NCBI RefSeq assembly: GCF_000379025.1
Contig: NZ_KB900623.1
Coordinates: 108,334-172,333, forward strand
DNA length: 64,000 bases
Direction of reading: 5' to 3'
Source of the DNA: Orenia marismortui DSM 5156
GTDB taxonomy: Bacteria; Bacillota; Halanaerobiia; Halobacteroidales; Halobacteroidaceae
Below, in pieces: positions 42,871 to 50,585 of the stretch (positions within the stretch are counted from its first letter, which is position 1; each line of letters starts with the position of its first letter). The notes beneath the pieces were generated by a model. The model was not told the origin of the DNA, made no database searches, and worked only from the letters and a program-made list of their open reading frames with translations. The position numbers were made by a program, and so were the translations under genes.

Positions 42871-43659
42871 ATTATAATAACGGAGTTACAGAAATTTAAT
42901 TTTACTGAGATAGAAGCTAGAGTTTATGTGGAATTAGTTAAAAGCCCTAATTGCAATGGTTCACAGATAGCTAAAGAATTAAATTTACCTAGAACCTCGG
43001 TATATTCTGCTTTAGATAAACTCTATCAGCAAGGGGCAATCTTTTTATTACCTAATCGGACTACTAAAGTTTATGTAGCTAGAGCACCTAAAGAACTATT
43101 AAAAAGTTTAAAGGAAGATATGCTAGAAGCAATTGATTATCTAGATATAGAATTTCAAAAAATAGATCTAAAAGAAGAGAATAATAATTACTTAAATATT
43201 CAAGGAAAAGATAACTTTATTGAAGAGGCAAAGAAGATGTTGCTCTCAGCAGAAGAAGAAGTTTATATAAATACTGATTATGATTTGAGTTTATTTAAAA
43301 GTGAATTTAAGTCTTTGGAAGATGAAGGAGTTAGAGTGGTTCTTTTTTCCTTTACAAAGCTTAATCTTGATGGTTTAGATGTAGAATTTTATCATCATCA
43401 AGGAGAGGTCGATTGCTGTAGTGGGAAAAGGTTAATGTTGGTTATTGATCAAAATCAGGTTTTGATCGGCAATGAAGATAACAATGGAGAAGTACTAGGA
43501 ACCTTTACCAAAAATAGTTTAATGGTCTCTATTATTGCTGAACATATTCATCATGATATCTATTTATTAAAGTTAAAAGATAAATATGGTAGAGATTTAA
43601 TTGATGAAGAGGTCAAATTAAATAGTCTTTTTGAACTTAACTCTAAGATATGTAATTGA
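42871..43659 (+). CDS. TrmB-like transcriptional regulator with apparent ATT start (262 aa)
   Basis: A TrmB-type winged helix is encoded from the beginning: TELQKFNFTEIEARVYVELV (5-24), then SPNCNGSQIAKELNLPRTSV and YSALDKL. The frame has no ATG, GTG or TTG until GTG 42928, which would delete the first helix. It is closed by TAG at 42865. GGGAGG (42857-42862) stands eight bases ahead of ATT 42871, with ATA at 42874 and 42877 as alternatives. The C-terminal domain (about 100-262) is a TrmB ligand-like region. It most likely controls the two aldo/keto reductase genes downstream and itself through the overlapping palindrome. Confidence 0.75.
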   Translation: MIITELQKFNFTEIEARVYVELVKSPNCNGSQIAKELNLPRTSVYSALDKLYQQGAIFLLPNRTTKVYVARAPKELLKSLKEDMLEAIDYLDIEFQKIDLKEENNNYLNIQGKDNFIEEAKKMLLSAEEEVYINTDYDLSLFKSEFKSLEDEGVRVVLFSFTKLNLDGLDVEFYHHQGEVDCCSGKRLMLVIDQNQVLIGNEDNNGEVLGTFTKNSLMVSIIAEHIHHDIYLLKLKDKYGRDLIDEEVKLNSLFELNSKICN

Positions 43660-43683
43660 AGCTAATAAGGGGGAAATTAAGAT

Positions 43684-44565
43684 ATGTTAAAAAGGAAGTT
43701 TGGGAATACAGAAATTGAAACATCTATTTTAGGTTTTGGAGCTGGACATATTGGTTCACCAGAGCAATCGGAAAAAGATGTAGAAAGAATTTTGAATACT
43801 GTAGTAGATGAAGGGATTACTTTAATAGATACAGCAAGGGGCTATAATCTATCAGAAGAGAGAATAGGTAAATACTTATCTTATCGAAGAAGAGATTATA
43901 TCTTATCAACTAAGGTAGGCTATGGAATTGAAGGATATGAAGATTGGACTTATGACTGTGTAATTGAAGGAATTAATGAAGCTCTAAGAAGATTAAATAC
44001 TGATTATATTGATATTGTTCATTTACATTCTTGCTCTTTGGATATACTAAAAAGAGGAGATGTAATTGAAGCTTTACATAAAGCTAAGAAAGATGGAAAG
44101 ATCAGAGTAGCTGCTTATTCTGGAGAAAATGAAGCATTAGAGTATGCTGCAAAATCTAATCTTTTTGACAGTTTACAATGTTCTATTAATATTTGTGATC
44201 AGCGGGTAATTGATAATCAACTTAAGATAGCTAAAGAAAATAATATAGGGGTTATAGCTAAAAGACCAATTGCTAATGCACCCTGGAGATTTTCTACAAG
44301 ACCTGAAGGGCACTATTGTGAACCATATTGGGAAAGATTAAATAAGATGAAACTCAATACAGAGGGATTTTCTTTGCATCAATTAGCATTAAGATTTACT
44401 GCATATCTTGAGGGAGTACATAGTTGTATTGTAGGAACATCTAATATTAAGCATTTAAAAGAAAATATCGAGATTATTAATCAAGGTCTTCTGCCAACAA
44501 AATTAGTTAAAGAGGTTAGAGAGAAATTTAGAGCAAATGATGATAATTGGATAGGTCAAGTCTAA
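43684..44565 (+). CDS. Aldo/keto reductase (293 aa)
   Basis: A TIM-barrel NAD(P)H oxidoreductase. The catalytic tetrad is visible: Asp and Tyr in LIDTARGYNLSEERIG (47-62), Lys in LSTKVG (78-83) and His in IVHLHS (near 115). The phosphate loop comes late, in CIVGTSNIKHLKENI. It reduces aldehydes, ketones or sugars; the substrate is unknown. It starts 24 bases after the regulator gene and is followed by a second enzyme of the same fold. GGGGGAAA precedes the ATG. Confidence 0.9.
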   Translation: MLKRKFGNTEIETSILGFGAGHIGSPEQSEKDVERILNTVVDEGITLIDTARGYNLSEERIGKYLSYRRRDYILSTKVGYGIEGYEDWTYDCVIEGINEALRRLNTDYIDIVHLHSCSLDILKRGDVIEALHKAKKDGKIRVAAYSGENEALEYAAKSNLFDSLQCSINICDQRVIDNQLKIAKENNIGVIAKRPIANAPWRFSTRPEGHYCEPYWERLNKMKLNTEGFSLHQLALRFTAYLEGVHSCIVGTSNIKHLKENIEIINQGLLPTKLVKEVREKFRANDDNWIGQV

Positions 44566-44646
44566 ATAACTTTAGGATCAATGATAAAAACAAGGAATAT
44601 TATGTTTACTTTGTACAGGCCATTGAATTTAAAAGGAGGAATAGAT

Positions 44647-45549
44647 ATGGATAGAGTACAATTAAGTGATAATTTAGATATGTCTAGAATTGTTCATGGA
44701 CACTGGAGATTAGCAGATTGGGATATGTCAAAGCAAGAGATATTAGAACTTGTAGAAAGGTGTATAGAATTAGGTATTACAACCTTTGATCATGCTGATA
44801 TTTATGGTGATTATAAATGTGAGTCTTTATTTGGAGAAGTTTTATCATTAAAACCTGAGTTAAGAGCAAATATTGAGCTAGTAACTAAATGTGGTATTAA
44901 GTTAATTTCTAAAAATAGGCCAGAACATAAGGTTAAATATTATGATACAAGCAAAGAACATATTATTAAATCGGTAGAAAATTCTTTGAGAAATTTTAAT
45001 ACAGACTATATAGATTTATTATTAATTCATAGACCTGATACTTTTATGGATGCTGATGAAGTTGCAGAAGCTTTTGATCAACTAAAATGCCAAGGGAAGG
45101 TATTAAATTTTGGAGTTTCTAATTTTAAAGCTCATCAATTTGATTTATTGAATTCTAGATTAGATTTTCCATTGGTAACTAATCAAATTGAATTATCAGT
45201 ATTAGCATTGGAGAATTTTGATGATGGGACTTTAGATTATTGTCAAGAGCATAGGATTTCTCCGATGGCATGGTCTCCAATGGCAGGAGGAAGGGTCTTT
45301 ACTTCAGAAGAGAAGCAAGCTATAAGAGTAAGAGAAACCTTGGAAAGGATAAAAAGTGAAGTGAATGCCAAATCTATCTCCCAAGTTATGTATGCTTGGT
45401 TGTTAAGCCATCCAGCAGAAATAATTCCGATTGTAGGTAGTGGTAAGATTAAGAGAATAGAGAGTGCTGTTGAAGCTATGGAGATAGAATTAACAAGAGA
45501 GCAATGGTTCGAAATTTTGCAGAGTTCTATGGGACATGAGGTTGCTTAA
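44647..45549 (+). CDS. Aldo/keto reductase, YdhF-like (300 aa)
   Basis: This is a second aldo/keto reductase, of the YdhF-like group. The catalytic residues are Asp and Tyr in TTFDHADIYGDYKCE, Lys in ELVTKCGI and His in LLLIHRPD. WSPMAGGRVF near residue 205 is typical. I choose ATG 44647, preceded by AAAAGGAGG; the frame runs back to 44581 without a site. It ends the regulator-reductase unit, since a perfect terminator follows. It could reduce a sugar-derived ketone such as hydroxyacetone, but that is inferred from the neighbouring sugar enzymes. Confidence 0.9.
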   Translation: MDRVQLSDNLDMSRIVHGHWRLADWDMSKQEILELVERCIELGITTFDHADIYGDYKCESLFGEVLSLKPELRANIELVTKCGIKLISKNRPEHKVKYYDTSKEHIIKSVENSLRNFNTDYIDLLLIHRPDTFMDADEVAEAFDQLKCQGKVLNFGVSNFKAHQFDLLNSRLDFPLVTNQIELSVLALENFDDGTLDYCQEHRISPMAWSPMAGGRVFTSEEKQAIRVRETLERIKSEVNAKSISQVMYAWLLSHPAEIIPIVGSGKIKRIESAVEAMEIELTREQWFEILQSSMGHEVA

Positions 45550-45557
45550 ATAAATTT

Positions 45558-45593
45558 AATTCCCTATTAATTTAAATTAATAGGGAATTTTTT
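45558..45593 (+). terminator. Perfect terminator after the aldo/keto reductases
   Basis: AATTCCCTATTAATTT and its exact complement form a 32-bp palindrome (45558-45589), followed by T. Confidence 0.92.
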
Positions 45594-45720
45594 ATTATAC
45601 AAATAATAAAGATAAATTGATTTATATTTAACAATATCAAAATAAATATTTATTAATTAATTTATTTGTTGTCTTAAATTAGATATAAAATCATAGAAAA
45701 GTATAATAATTTTCATTATA

Positions 45721-45749
45721 TTGCAACATATTACCTCTTATGTTATAAT
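45721..45749 (+). promoter_or_regulatory. Promoter of the iron-dependent alcohol dehydrogenase
   Basis: TTGCAA (45721-45726), 17 bases, then TATAAT (45744-45749). The start point falls inside the Rex-type operator. Confidence 0.78.
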
Positions 45750-45753
45750 ATAA

Positions 45754-45771
45754 TTGTTAAAATATTAACAT
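45754..45771. promoter_or_regulatory. Rex (NADH-sensing repressor) operator
   Basis: TTGTTAAAATATTAACAT matches the clostridial Rex box TTGTTAAnnnnTTAACAA at 13 of 14 fixed positions. It lies over the transcription start of the alcohol dehydrogenase, where Rex represses when NADH is low. Confidence 0.8.
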
Positions 45772-45784
45772 AAGGAGTGATAGG

Positions 45785-46927
45785 ATGAGTACATTTTTAA
45801 TTCCAAGAAATATTGAATTTGGTGAGAATGCTTTAGAAACTTTAAAGGGATTACAAGGAGAGCGAGCGGTTTTAGTTACAGGTGGTAGTTCAATGAAGAG
45901 ATTTGGATTTTTAGATCAGGCAGTAGATTATTTAAAGGAAGCTGGTATTGAGTCAAAAATAGTTGATGGAGTAGAGCCTAATCCATCAGTTAAGACTGTA
46001 ATTAAAGGAAAAGAAGCAATGTTAGAATTTAATCCTGATTGGATTATTGCTATCGGAGGAGGTTCAGCATTAGATGCTGCTAAGATTATGTGGGCATTTT
46101 ATGAACATCCTGACTTAGAGTTTGAGGATATTATAGAAGTAGCTTCTATGCCTAAGCTAAGAAATAAGGCTAAGTTTATAGCAATTCCTTCTACTAGTGG
46201 AACAGCATCTGAGATTACAGCCTTTTCAGTTATTACAGATACAGAAAATAAGATTAAATATCCAATTGTATCGCCAGAGATTGTACCAGATATAGCAATC
46301 GTTGATCCTAAGATTCCTGCTACAATGCCATCACATATTACAGCTAATACTGGAATGGATGTTTTAGCACATGCAGTTGAAGCTTTTGTATCCACTGCCG
46401 CTAATGATTATAGTGATTCTTTAGCACTAAAAGCAATTGAGATGGTATTTGAGTACTTACCTAAGGCTGTTAGTAATGGTGATGATATGGTAGCCAGAGA
46501 GAAGATGCATAATGCTTCTACAATGGCAGGAATGGCTTTTTCTAATGTTTCTTTAGGAATTGTACATAGTTTGGCTCATAAAATTGGTGGGGAATTACAT
46601 GTCACTCATGGTTTAGCCAATGCTATCTTACTTCCATATGTTATAGAATTTAACTATGAAGCTGCTAAAGAGAAGTTTGCTATTGTTGAGAAGTCATTAG
46701 GTATAGATAGCTTAGCAGATGCGATTAGAAATTTAAATAGAAAATTAGATATAGTCTCTTCATTTAAAGCAATAGACTGGTTAGACTATACTGAAGGTGA
46801 TTTTGAGAGTATAGTAGATAGGATGGCTAAAAATGCTCATCAAGATCCATGTACATTAACTAATCCACAAGAGCCTACTGTTGCAGATATGAAGAAGATT
46901 TATATTGATTCTTTTTATGGAAATTAA
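45785..46927 (+). CDS. Iron-containing alcohol dehydrogenase (380 aa)
   Basis: This is a class III NAD(P)H-dependent alcohol dehydrogenase. The dinucleotide site is IIAIGGGSALDAAKIMWAFYEHP (around 90-112), and the metal ligands are Asp and His in NTGMDVLAHAVEAFVS, and two His in IVHSLAHKIGG and HVTHGLANAI. It likely reduces an aldehyde (acetaldehyde, butyraldehyde or 3-hydroxypropionaldehyde) to an alcohol in fermentation. It has its own promoter with a Rex box, so it should be induced when NADH builds up. AAGGAGTG precedes the ATG. Confidence 0.93.
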   Translation: MSTFLIPRNIEFGENALETLKGLQGERAVLVTGGSSMKRFGFLDQAVDYLKEAGIESKIVDGVEPNPSVKTVIKGKEAMLEFNPDWIIAIGGGSALDAAKIMWAFYEHPDLEFEDIIEVASMPKLRNKAKFIAIPSTSGTASEITAFSVITDTENKIKYPIVSPEIVPDIAIVDPKIPATMPSHITANTGMDVLAHAVEAFVSTAANDYSDSLALKAIEMVFEYLPKAVSNGDDMVAREKMHNASTMAGMAFSNVSLGIVHSLAHKIGGELHVTHGLANAILLPYVIEFNYEAAKEKFAIVEKSLGIDSLADAIRNLNRKLDIVSSFKAIDWLDYTEGDFESIVDRMAKNAHQDPCTLTNPQEPTVADMKKIYIDSFYGN

Positions 46928-46995
46928 TAGATTGAAGCTTAGAAAGATATAACTCTTAAAAAGAAGAAAATGAGATACTTTATTTGAATTAATCT

Positions 46996-47024
46996 AAAGC
47001 TACGGGATTTTCTCCCGTAGCTTT
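46996..47024 (+). terminator. Hairpin after the alcohol dehydrogenase
   Basis: AAAGCTACGGGA (46996-47007) pairs with TCCCGTAGCTTT (47013-47024). The T tract is short, so termination may be partial. Confidence 0.7.
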
Positions 47025-47083
47025 AATATTAAATGAGTCGATGAAAATTATTCCTGTAAATTAAAGGTATCTTTCTGGATAGA

Positions 47084-47168
47084 GATTACGACAGTTTCGG
47101 AGTTAGGTGTTAGGAAGAACTTACTAATTCCTATAACCTATCACCTAAATTTTATGGGATAGTTGCTA
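47084..47168. repeat. Dispersed palindromic heptamer element 5 (GTTAGG type)
   Basis: GATTACGACAGTTTCGG opens the element, followed by AGTTAGG and TGTTAGG. The return arm is CTAATTC, CTATAAC and CTATCAC then CTAAA. It is a shortened copy of elements 4 and 11, in the gap between the alcohol dehydrogenase and nfnA. Confidence 0.7.
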
Positions 47169-47288
47169 AGATTCATTCAAGAAAAGTTGATTTTAACCTT
47201 TAACTTGATATAATTATAATAATTGCTCTTATAGTTAGATTAATATTATTAAATAAGTAAGTAAATATAGATTAGGAGGAGAGTAGGA

Positions 47289-48137
47289 ATGTATAAGATA
47301 ATAGCCAAAGAAGAATTGGCTCCTAAAATAGTTAAATTTAAGGTCTTAGCACCTAAAGTAGCTATTAAAGCTAAGCCAGGTCATTTCTTGATTGTTAGAG
47401 TAGATGAACAGGCAGAAAGAATACCTTTAACAATTGCTGATTATAATCGTAAAGAGGGTAGTGTTACAATTATTGTACAAGAAGTAGGTTATAGCAGTAA
47501 AGAGATTTGTGCTCTAGAAGAAGGAGATAGTTTCTTGGATTTAGTAGGTCCTTTAGGAGAACATATTGAAACGGAGAATTATAATAAGGTTGTCTGTGTT
47601 GCAGGTGGTTTAGGAGCTGCCCCCTTATATCCTAAAGCAAAATCTCTAGTTGGAGAAGGTACAGATATTATCAGTATATTAGGGGCTAGAACTGAAGAAT
47701 TAGTGATTTTAGAAGATGATTTTGATGAAATAAGTAATCAATTATATATAAGCACAGATGATGGTTCTAAAGGTCATCAAGGATTTGTGACTGATGTTTT
47801 AAAGGATATCTTAGAGGATAATGATAATATAGATTTAGTAATAGCTATTGGTCCAATGATCATGATGAAATTTGTTTCAGAATTAACTAAAGAATATGGA
47901 GTTAATACCATGGTCAGTTTAAATTCATTAATGGTTGATGGTACTGGTATGTGTGGTGGGTGCCGGGTAACTGTTGGTGGAGAGACTAAATTTGCTTGTG
48001 TTGATGGTCCAGCTTTTGATGGACATTTGGTAGATTTTGATGAACAATTAAGAAGACAGAAATTCTATAATGAACACGAAAAGTTAGCACATGGTCATAG
48101 CATAGGAGGTGAAGGTTGTCGTGTCAAAAGAAACTAA
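47289..48137 (+). CDS. nfnA: NADH-dependent ferredoxin:NADP+ oxidoreductase subunit A (282 aa)
   Basis: This small subunit of the electron-bifurcating Nfn complex has an FAD domain (KPGHFLIVRVDEQAERIPLTIADY, residues 34-57), an NAD domain (CVAGGLGAAPLYPKAKSL) and a C-terminal [2Fe-2S] site with Cys in DGTGMCGGCRVTVGG and FACVDGPAFDGH. It pairs with the large subunit next door. Nfn links NADH, NADPH and reduced ferredoxin pools, which fits an anaerobic fermenter. AGGAGGAG precedes the ATG. Confidence 0.94.
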   Translation: MYKIIAKEELAPKIVKFKVLAPKVAIKAKPGHFLIVRVDEQAERIPLTIADYNRKEGSVTIIVQEVGYSSKEICALEEGDSFLDLVGPLGEHIETENYNKVVCVAGGLGAAPLYPKAKSLVGEGTDIISILGARTEELVILEDDFDEISNQLYISTDDGSKGHQGFVTDVLKDILEDNDNIDLVIAIGPMIMMKFVSELTKEYGVNTMVSLNSLMVDGTGMCGGCRVTVGGETKFACVDGPAFDGHLVDFDEQLRRQKFYNEHEKLAHGHSIGGEGCRVKRN

Positions 48138-49509
48138 AAAGACAAAGATGCCAGAACAGAATCCTAAGGAGCGGATTAGTAATTTTGATGAAGTAACTTT
48201 AGGTTATTCAGCTAAAGATGCGATAAATGAAGCCAAACGTTGTTTGCAATGTAAGAATCCTCTTTGTATGCAGGGGTGTCCAGTAGAGATTGATATTCCA
48301 GATTTTATTGCTTTGGTAGCAGAAGGTAAGTTTGCAGAAGCTGCTCAAAAGATTAAGGAGAAGAATAATTTACCTGCAATCTGTGGACGAGTCTGCCCTC
48401 AAGAGGAGCAATGTGAGCAGAAATGTATAGTAGGAATTAAGAATGAGCCAGTGGCAATTGGACGTTTAGAGAGGTTTGTGGCTGATTATGTTAGAGATAC
48501 AGAGGTTATAGAAGGGGTTATGAAGCAAGAAAAGGGTAAAGTAGCTATAGTAGGTGCTGGTCCAGCTGGGCTTACAGCGGCAGCAGATTTGGCTAAGGTC
48601 GGTTACCAAGTAACTATCTTTGAAGCCTTTCATGAAGCAGGAGGAGTACTAACATATGGTATTCCAGAATTTAGATTACCTAAAGAAATTGTTAAAGATG
48701 AGGTAGATAAGATTAAGCAGTTAGGGGTAGAAATAAAACTAAACCATGTTATTGGTAAGATTAAGGGAGTAGATGAGTTATTTAAAGATGGTTATGATGC
48801 GGTGTTTGTAGGGACTGGAGCTGGACTTCCTCGCTTTTTAGGTCTTGAAGGTGAGAACTTGAATGGAGTTTATTCAGCTAACGAATTCTTAACTAGAGTT
48901 AATTTAATGAAGGCTTATCGTTTTCCAGAATATAAGACTCCTGTTTATGTAGGTAAACGGGTAGCGGTTATAGGTGCAGGAAATGTAGCTATGGATGCTG
49001 CCAGAACTGCGTTAAGGTTAGGCGCTGAAGAGTCTATGATTGTTTATCGACGAGCTAGAGAACAGATGCCTGCTAGAGCCGAAGAAATTCATCATGCAGA
49101 AGCGGAGGGTATTAAGTTTAAATTACTTAATAACCCAACTAAAATTTTGGGGGATGAGAATGGTTTTGTAACAGGTATGGAATGTATTAAGATGGAATTA
49201 GGTGAACCTGATGATTCAGGTAGAAGAAGACCGGTTCCAATTGAAGATTCAGAATGGGTGATGGATGTAGACACTGTAATTATGGCTATTGGACAGAGTC
49301 CAAATCCAATTTTATTAAAAGATAGTCCAGAAATAGAAACTACAGATTGGGGTACAATTGTAGCTGATGATAGGACAGGAAAGACTAGTAAAGAAGGTGT
49401 CTTTGCTGGTGGAGATACAGTTACAGGAGCAGCTACAGTAATTCAAGCTATGGGCGCTGGTAAGAGAGCTGCCAGAGCAATTGATGAGTATATTCAAGGT
49501 AGTAAGTAG
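48121..49509 (+). CDS. nfnB: NADH-dependent ferredoxin:NADP+ oxidoreductase subunit B (462 aa)
   Basis: This large subunit is related to the small subunit of glutamate synthase. The N-terminal ferredoxin-like domain holds two [4Fe-4S] sites (CLQCKNPLCMQGCPVEIDIP and CGRVCPQEEQCEQKC). Two dinucleotide sites follow: VAIVGAGPAGLTAAADLAK and VAVIGAGNVAMDAARTALRL. I choose GTG 48121, nine bases after GGAGGTG, which overlaps nfnA by 17 bases; an in-frame GTG at 48109 is inside the ribosome site. No large glutamate synthase gene is adjacent, which supports Nfn. Confidence 0.93.
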   Translation: MSKETKKTKMPEQNPKERISNFDEVTLGYSAKDAINEAKRCLQCKNPLCMQGCPVEIDIPDFIALVAEGKFAEAAQKIKEKNNLPAICGRVCPQEEQCEQKCIVGIKNEPVAIGRLERFVADYVRDTEVIEGVMKQEKGKVAIVGAGPAGLTAAADLAKVGYQVTIFEAFHEAGGVLTYGIPEFRLPKEIVKDEVDKIKQLGVEIKLNHVIGKIKGVDELFKDGYDAVFVGTGAGLPRFLGLEGENLNGVYSANEFLTRVNLMKAYRFPEYKTPVYVGKRVAVIGAGNVAMDAARTALRLGAEESMIVYRRAREQMPARAEEIHHAEAEGIKFKLLNNPTKILGDENGFVTGMECIKMELGEPDDSGRRRPVPIEDSEWVMDVDTVIMAIGQSPNPILLKDSPEIETTDWGTIVADDRTGKTSKEGVFAGGDTVTGAATVIQAMGAGKRAARAIDEYIQGSK

Positions 49510-49549
49510 TGATGAGTGACAAGTAACAAAGTAAATATGTTTCGGATAA

Positions 49550-49595
49550 TAGGGTAGCTTAAGATTAGAATCTTAAGTTGCCCTATTTTTATTTT
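49550..49595 (+). terminator. Intrinsic terminator after nfnB
   Basis: TAGGGTAGCTTAAGAT pairs with ATCTTAAGTTGCCCTA with one mismatch, then TTTTTATTTTATT. Confidence 0.88.
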
Positions 49596-49686
49596 ATTGT
49601 GGGTGGTATGCTGTGATATTTTAGCCGCTGCTTTCTTACTAGCTTAATAAGAGGAAATCAATCTAATTTTATACTTAGATGTTCCC

Positions 49687-49715
49687 TTGACAGATAAAAA
49701 TTGCTATGGTACTAT
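49687..49715 (+). promoter_or_regulatory. Promoter of the glycyl radical enzyme unit
   Basis: TTGACA (49687-49692), 17 bases, TACTAT (49710-49715). The start point would be near 49722. Confidence 0.8.
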
Positions 49716-49731
49716 ATGAGTGTAAGAACAA

Positions 49732-49755
49732 ATATACAACAAAGAACAAATGTTC
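49732..49755. promoter_or_regulatory. Candidate regulator sites just downstream of the start point
   Basis: ATATACAACAAA (49732-49743) is identical to the right half of the TrmB-like palindrome plus flank at 42841-42852. It is followed by a 12-bp palindrome, GAACAAATGTTC (49744-49755). Both lie in the 5' leader of the activase gene. Confidence 0.5.
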
Positions 49756-49801
49756 ACAAGATAAATTTTTGAAGGTGAGTTTATAAAGGGGGTGACAAGT
49801 T

Positions 49802-50563
49802 ATGTCTGAAGGTTTAGTTACTAGAATAGAAAGGTATGCAGCTTATGATGGGCCAGGTATTAGAACAGTAGTCTTTCTTAAAGGGTGTCCACTTAGATGT
49901 CAATGGTGTAGTAGTCCTGAAACCCAACATAAAGAACAGGAACTCTATTATGATGGAGAGTTAGTAGGTAAATATATGAATGTTGAGGAAGTATTTTTAG
50001 AGATTAAAGAGGATATAACTTTTTATAATCAATCTGGGGGAGGGGTTACACTATCGGGGGGAGAGGTTTTATTACAGCCTAGATTTACTGCAGATATTTT
50101 AAAAAGATGTCAAGAAGAATATATTCATACTGCTATTGAAACCTCTGGATATGGAAGTTGGGATAATTTCGAGGAAATTTTAGAATTTACAGATTTAGTA
50201 TTATTTGATCTTAAGCATTTAGACACTAAGGAACACTTAGAAGTAACAGGAGTTGAAAATACTTGGATAATAGATAATTTAAATAGAGCTGCTAAATTAG
50301 ATAAAGAGATTATTATCAGGATTCCTATAATTCCAGGAATTAATGATAGTAAAAATAATATAATTAAAACTGCTGATTTGGCAGAAAAGCTGGGAATAAA
50401 AGAGATTCACCTTCTTCCTTATCATAGTTTGGGGAGGGAAAAGTATAATAAATTGGGACGTAGATACTTGTTAGGAGATTTAGAAAGTCCTAGTGATGAG
50501 CGAATGAATTATTTGAAGGAGTTAGTAGAGAATAAAGGATTAATGGTTCAAATTGGAGGCTAA
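49802..50563 (+). CDS. Glycyl-radical-enzyme activating enzyme (radical SAM, 253 aa)
   Basis: It uses S-adenosylmethionine and a [4Fe-4S] cluster to install the glycyl radical on its partner. The cluster motif CxxxCxxC is CPLRCQWC near residue 29, preceded by YDGPGIRTVVFLKG. GGGVTLSGGEVLLQ is the SAM-binding GGE motif, and RIPIIPGIND comes later. It lacks the eight-iron ferredoxin insert seen in some activases, giving the short PflA-like length. It lies 22 bases before its substrate enzyme. GGGGGTGA precedes the ATG. Confidence 0.93.
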   Translation: MSEGLVTRIERYAAYDGPGIRTVVFLKGCPLRCQWCSSPETQHKEQELYYDGELVGKYMNVEEVFLEIKEDITFYNQSGGGVTLSGGEVLLQPRFTADILKRCQEEYIHTAIETSGYGSWDNFEEILEFTDLVLFDLKHLDTKEHLEVTGVENTWIIDNLNRAAKLDKEIIIRIPIIPGINDSKNNIIKTADLAEKLGIKEIHLLPYHSLGREKYNKLGRRYLLGDLESPSDERMNYLKELVENKGLMVQIGG

Positions 50564-50585
50564 TTATAAAAAAGGAGGGGTAAAG

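Noticed and set aside
48109-48120. Longer nfnB start at GTG 48109
   Set aside because: That GTG is part of the GGAGGTG ribosome site; GTG 48121 has correct spacing.
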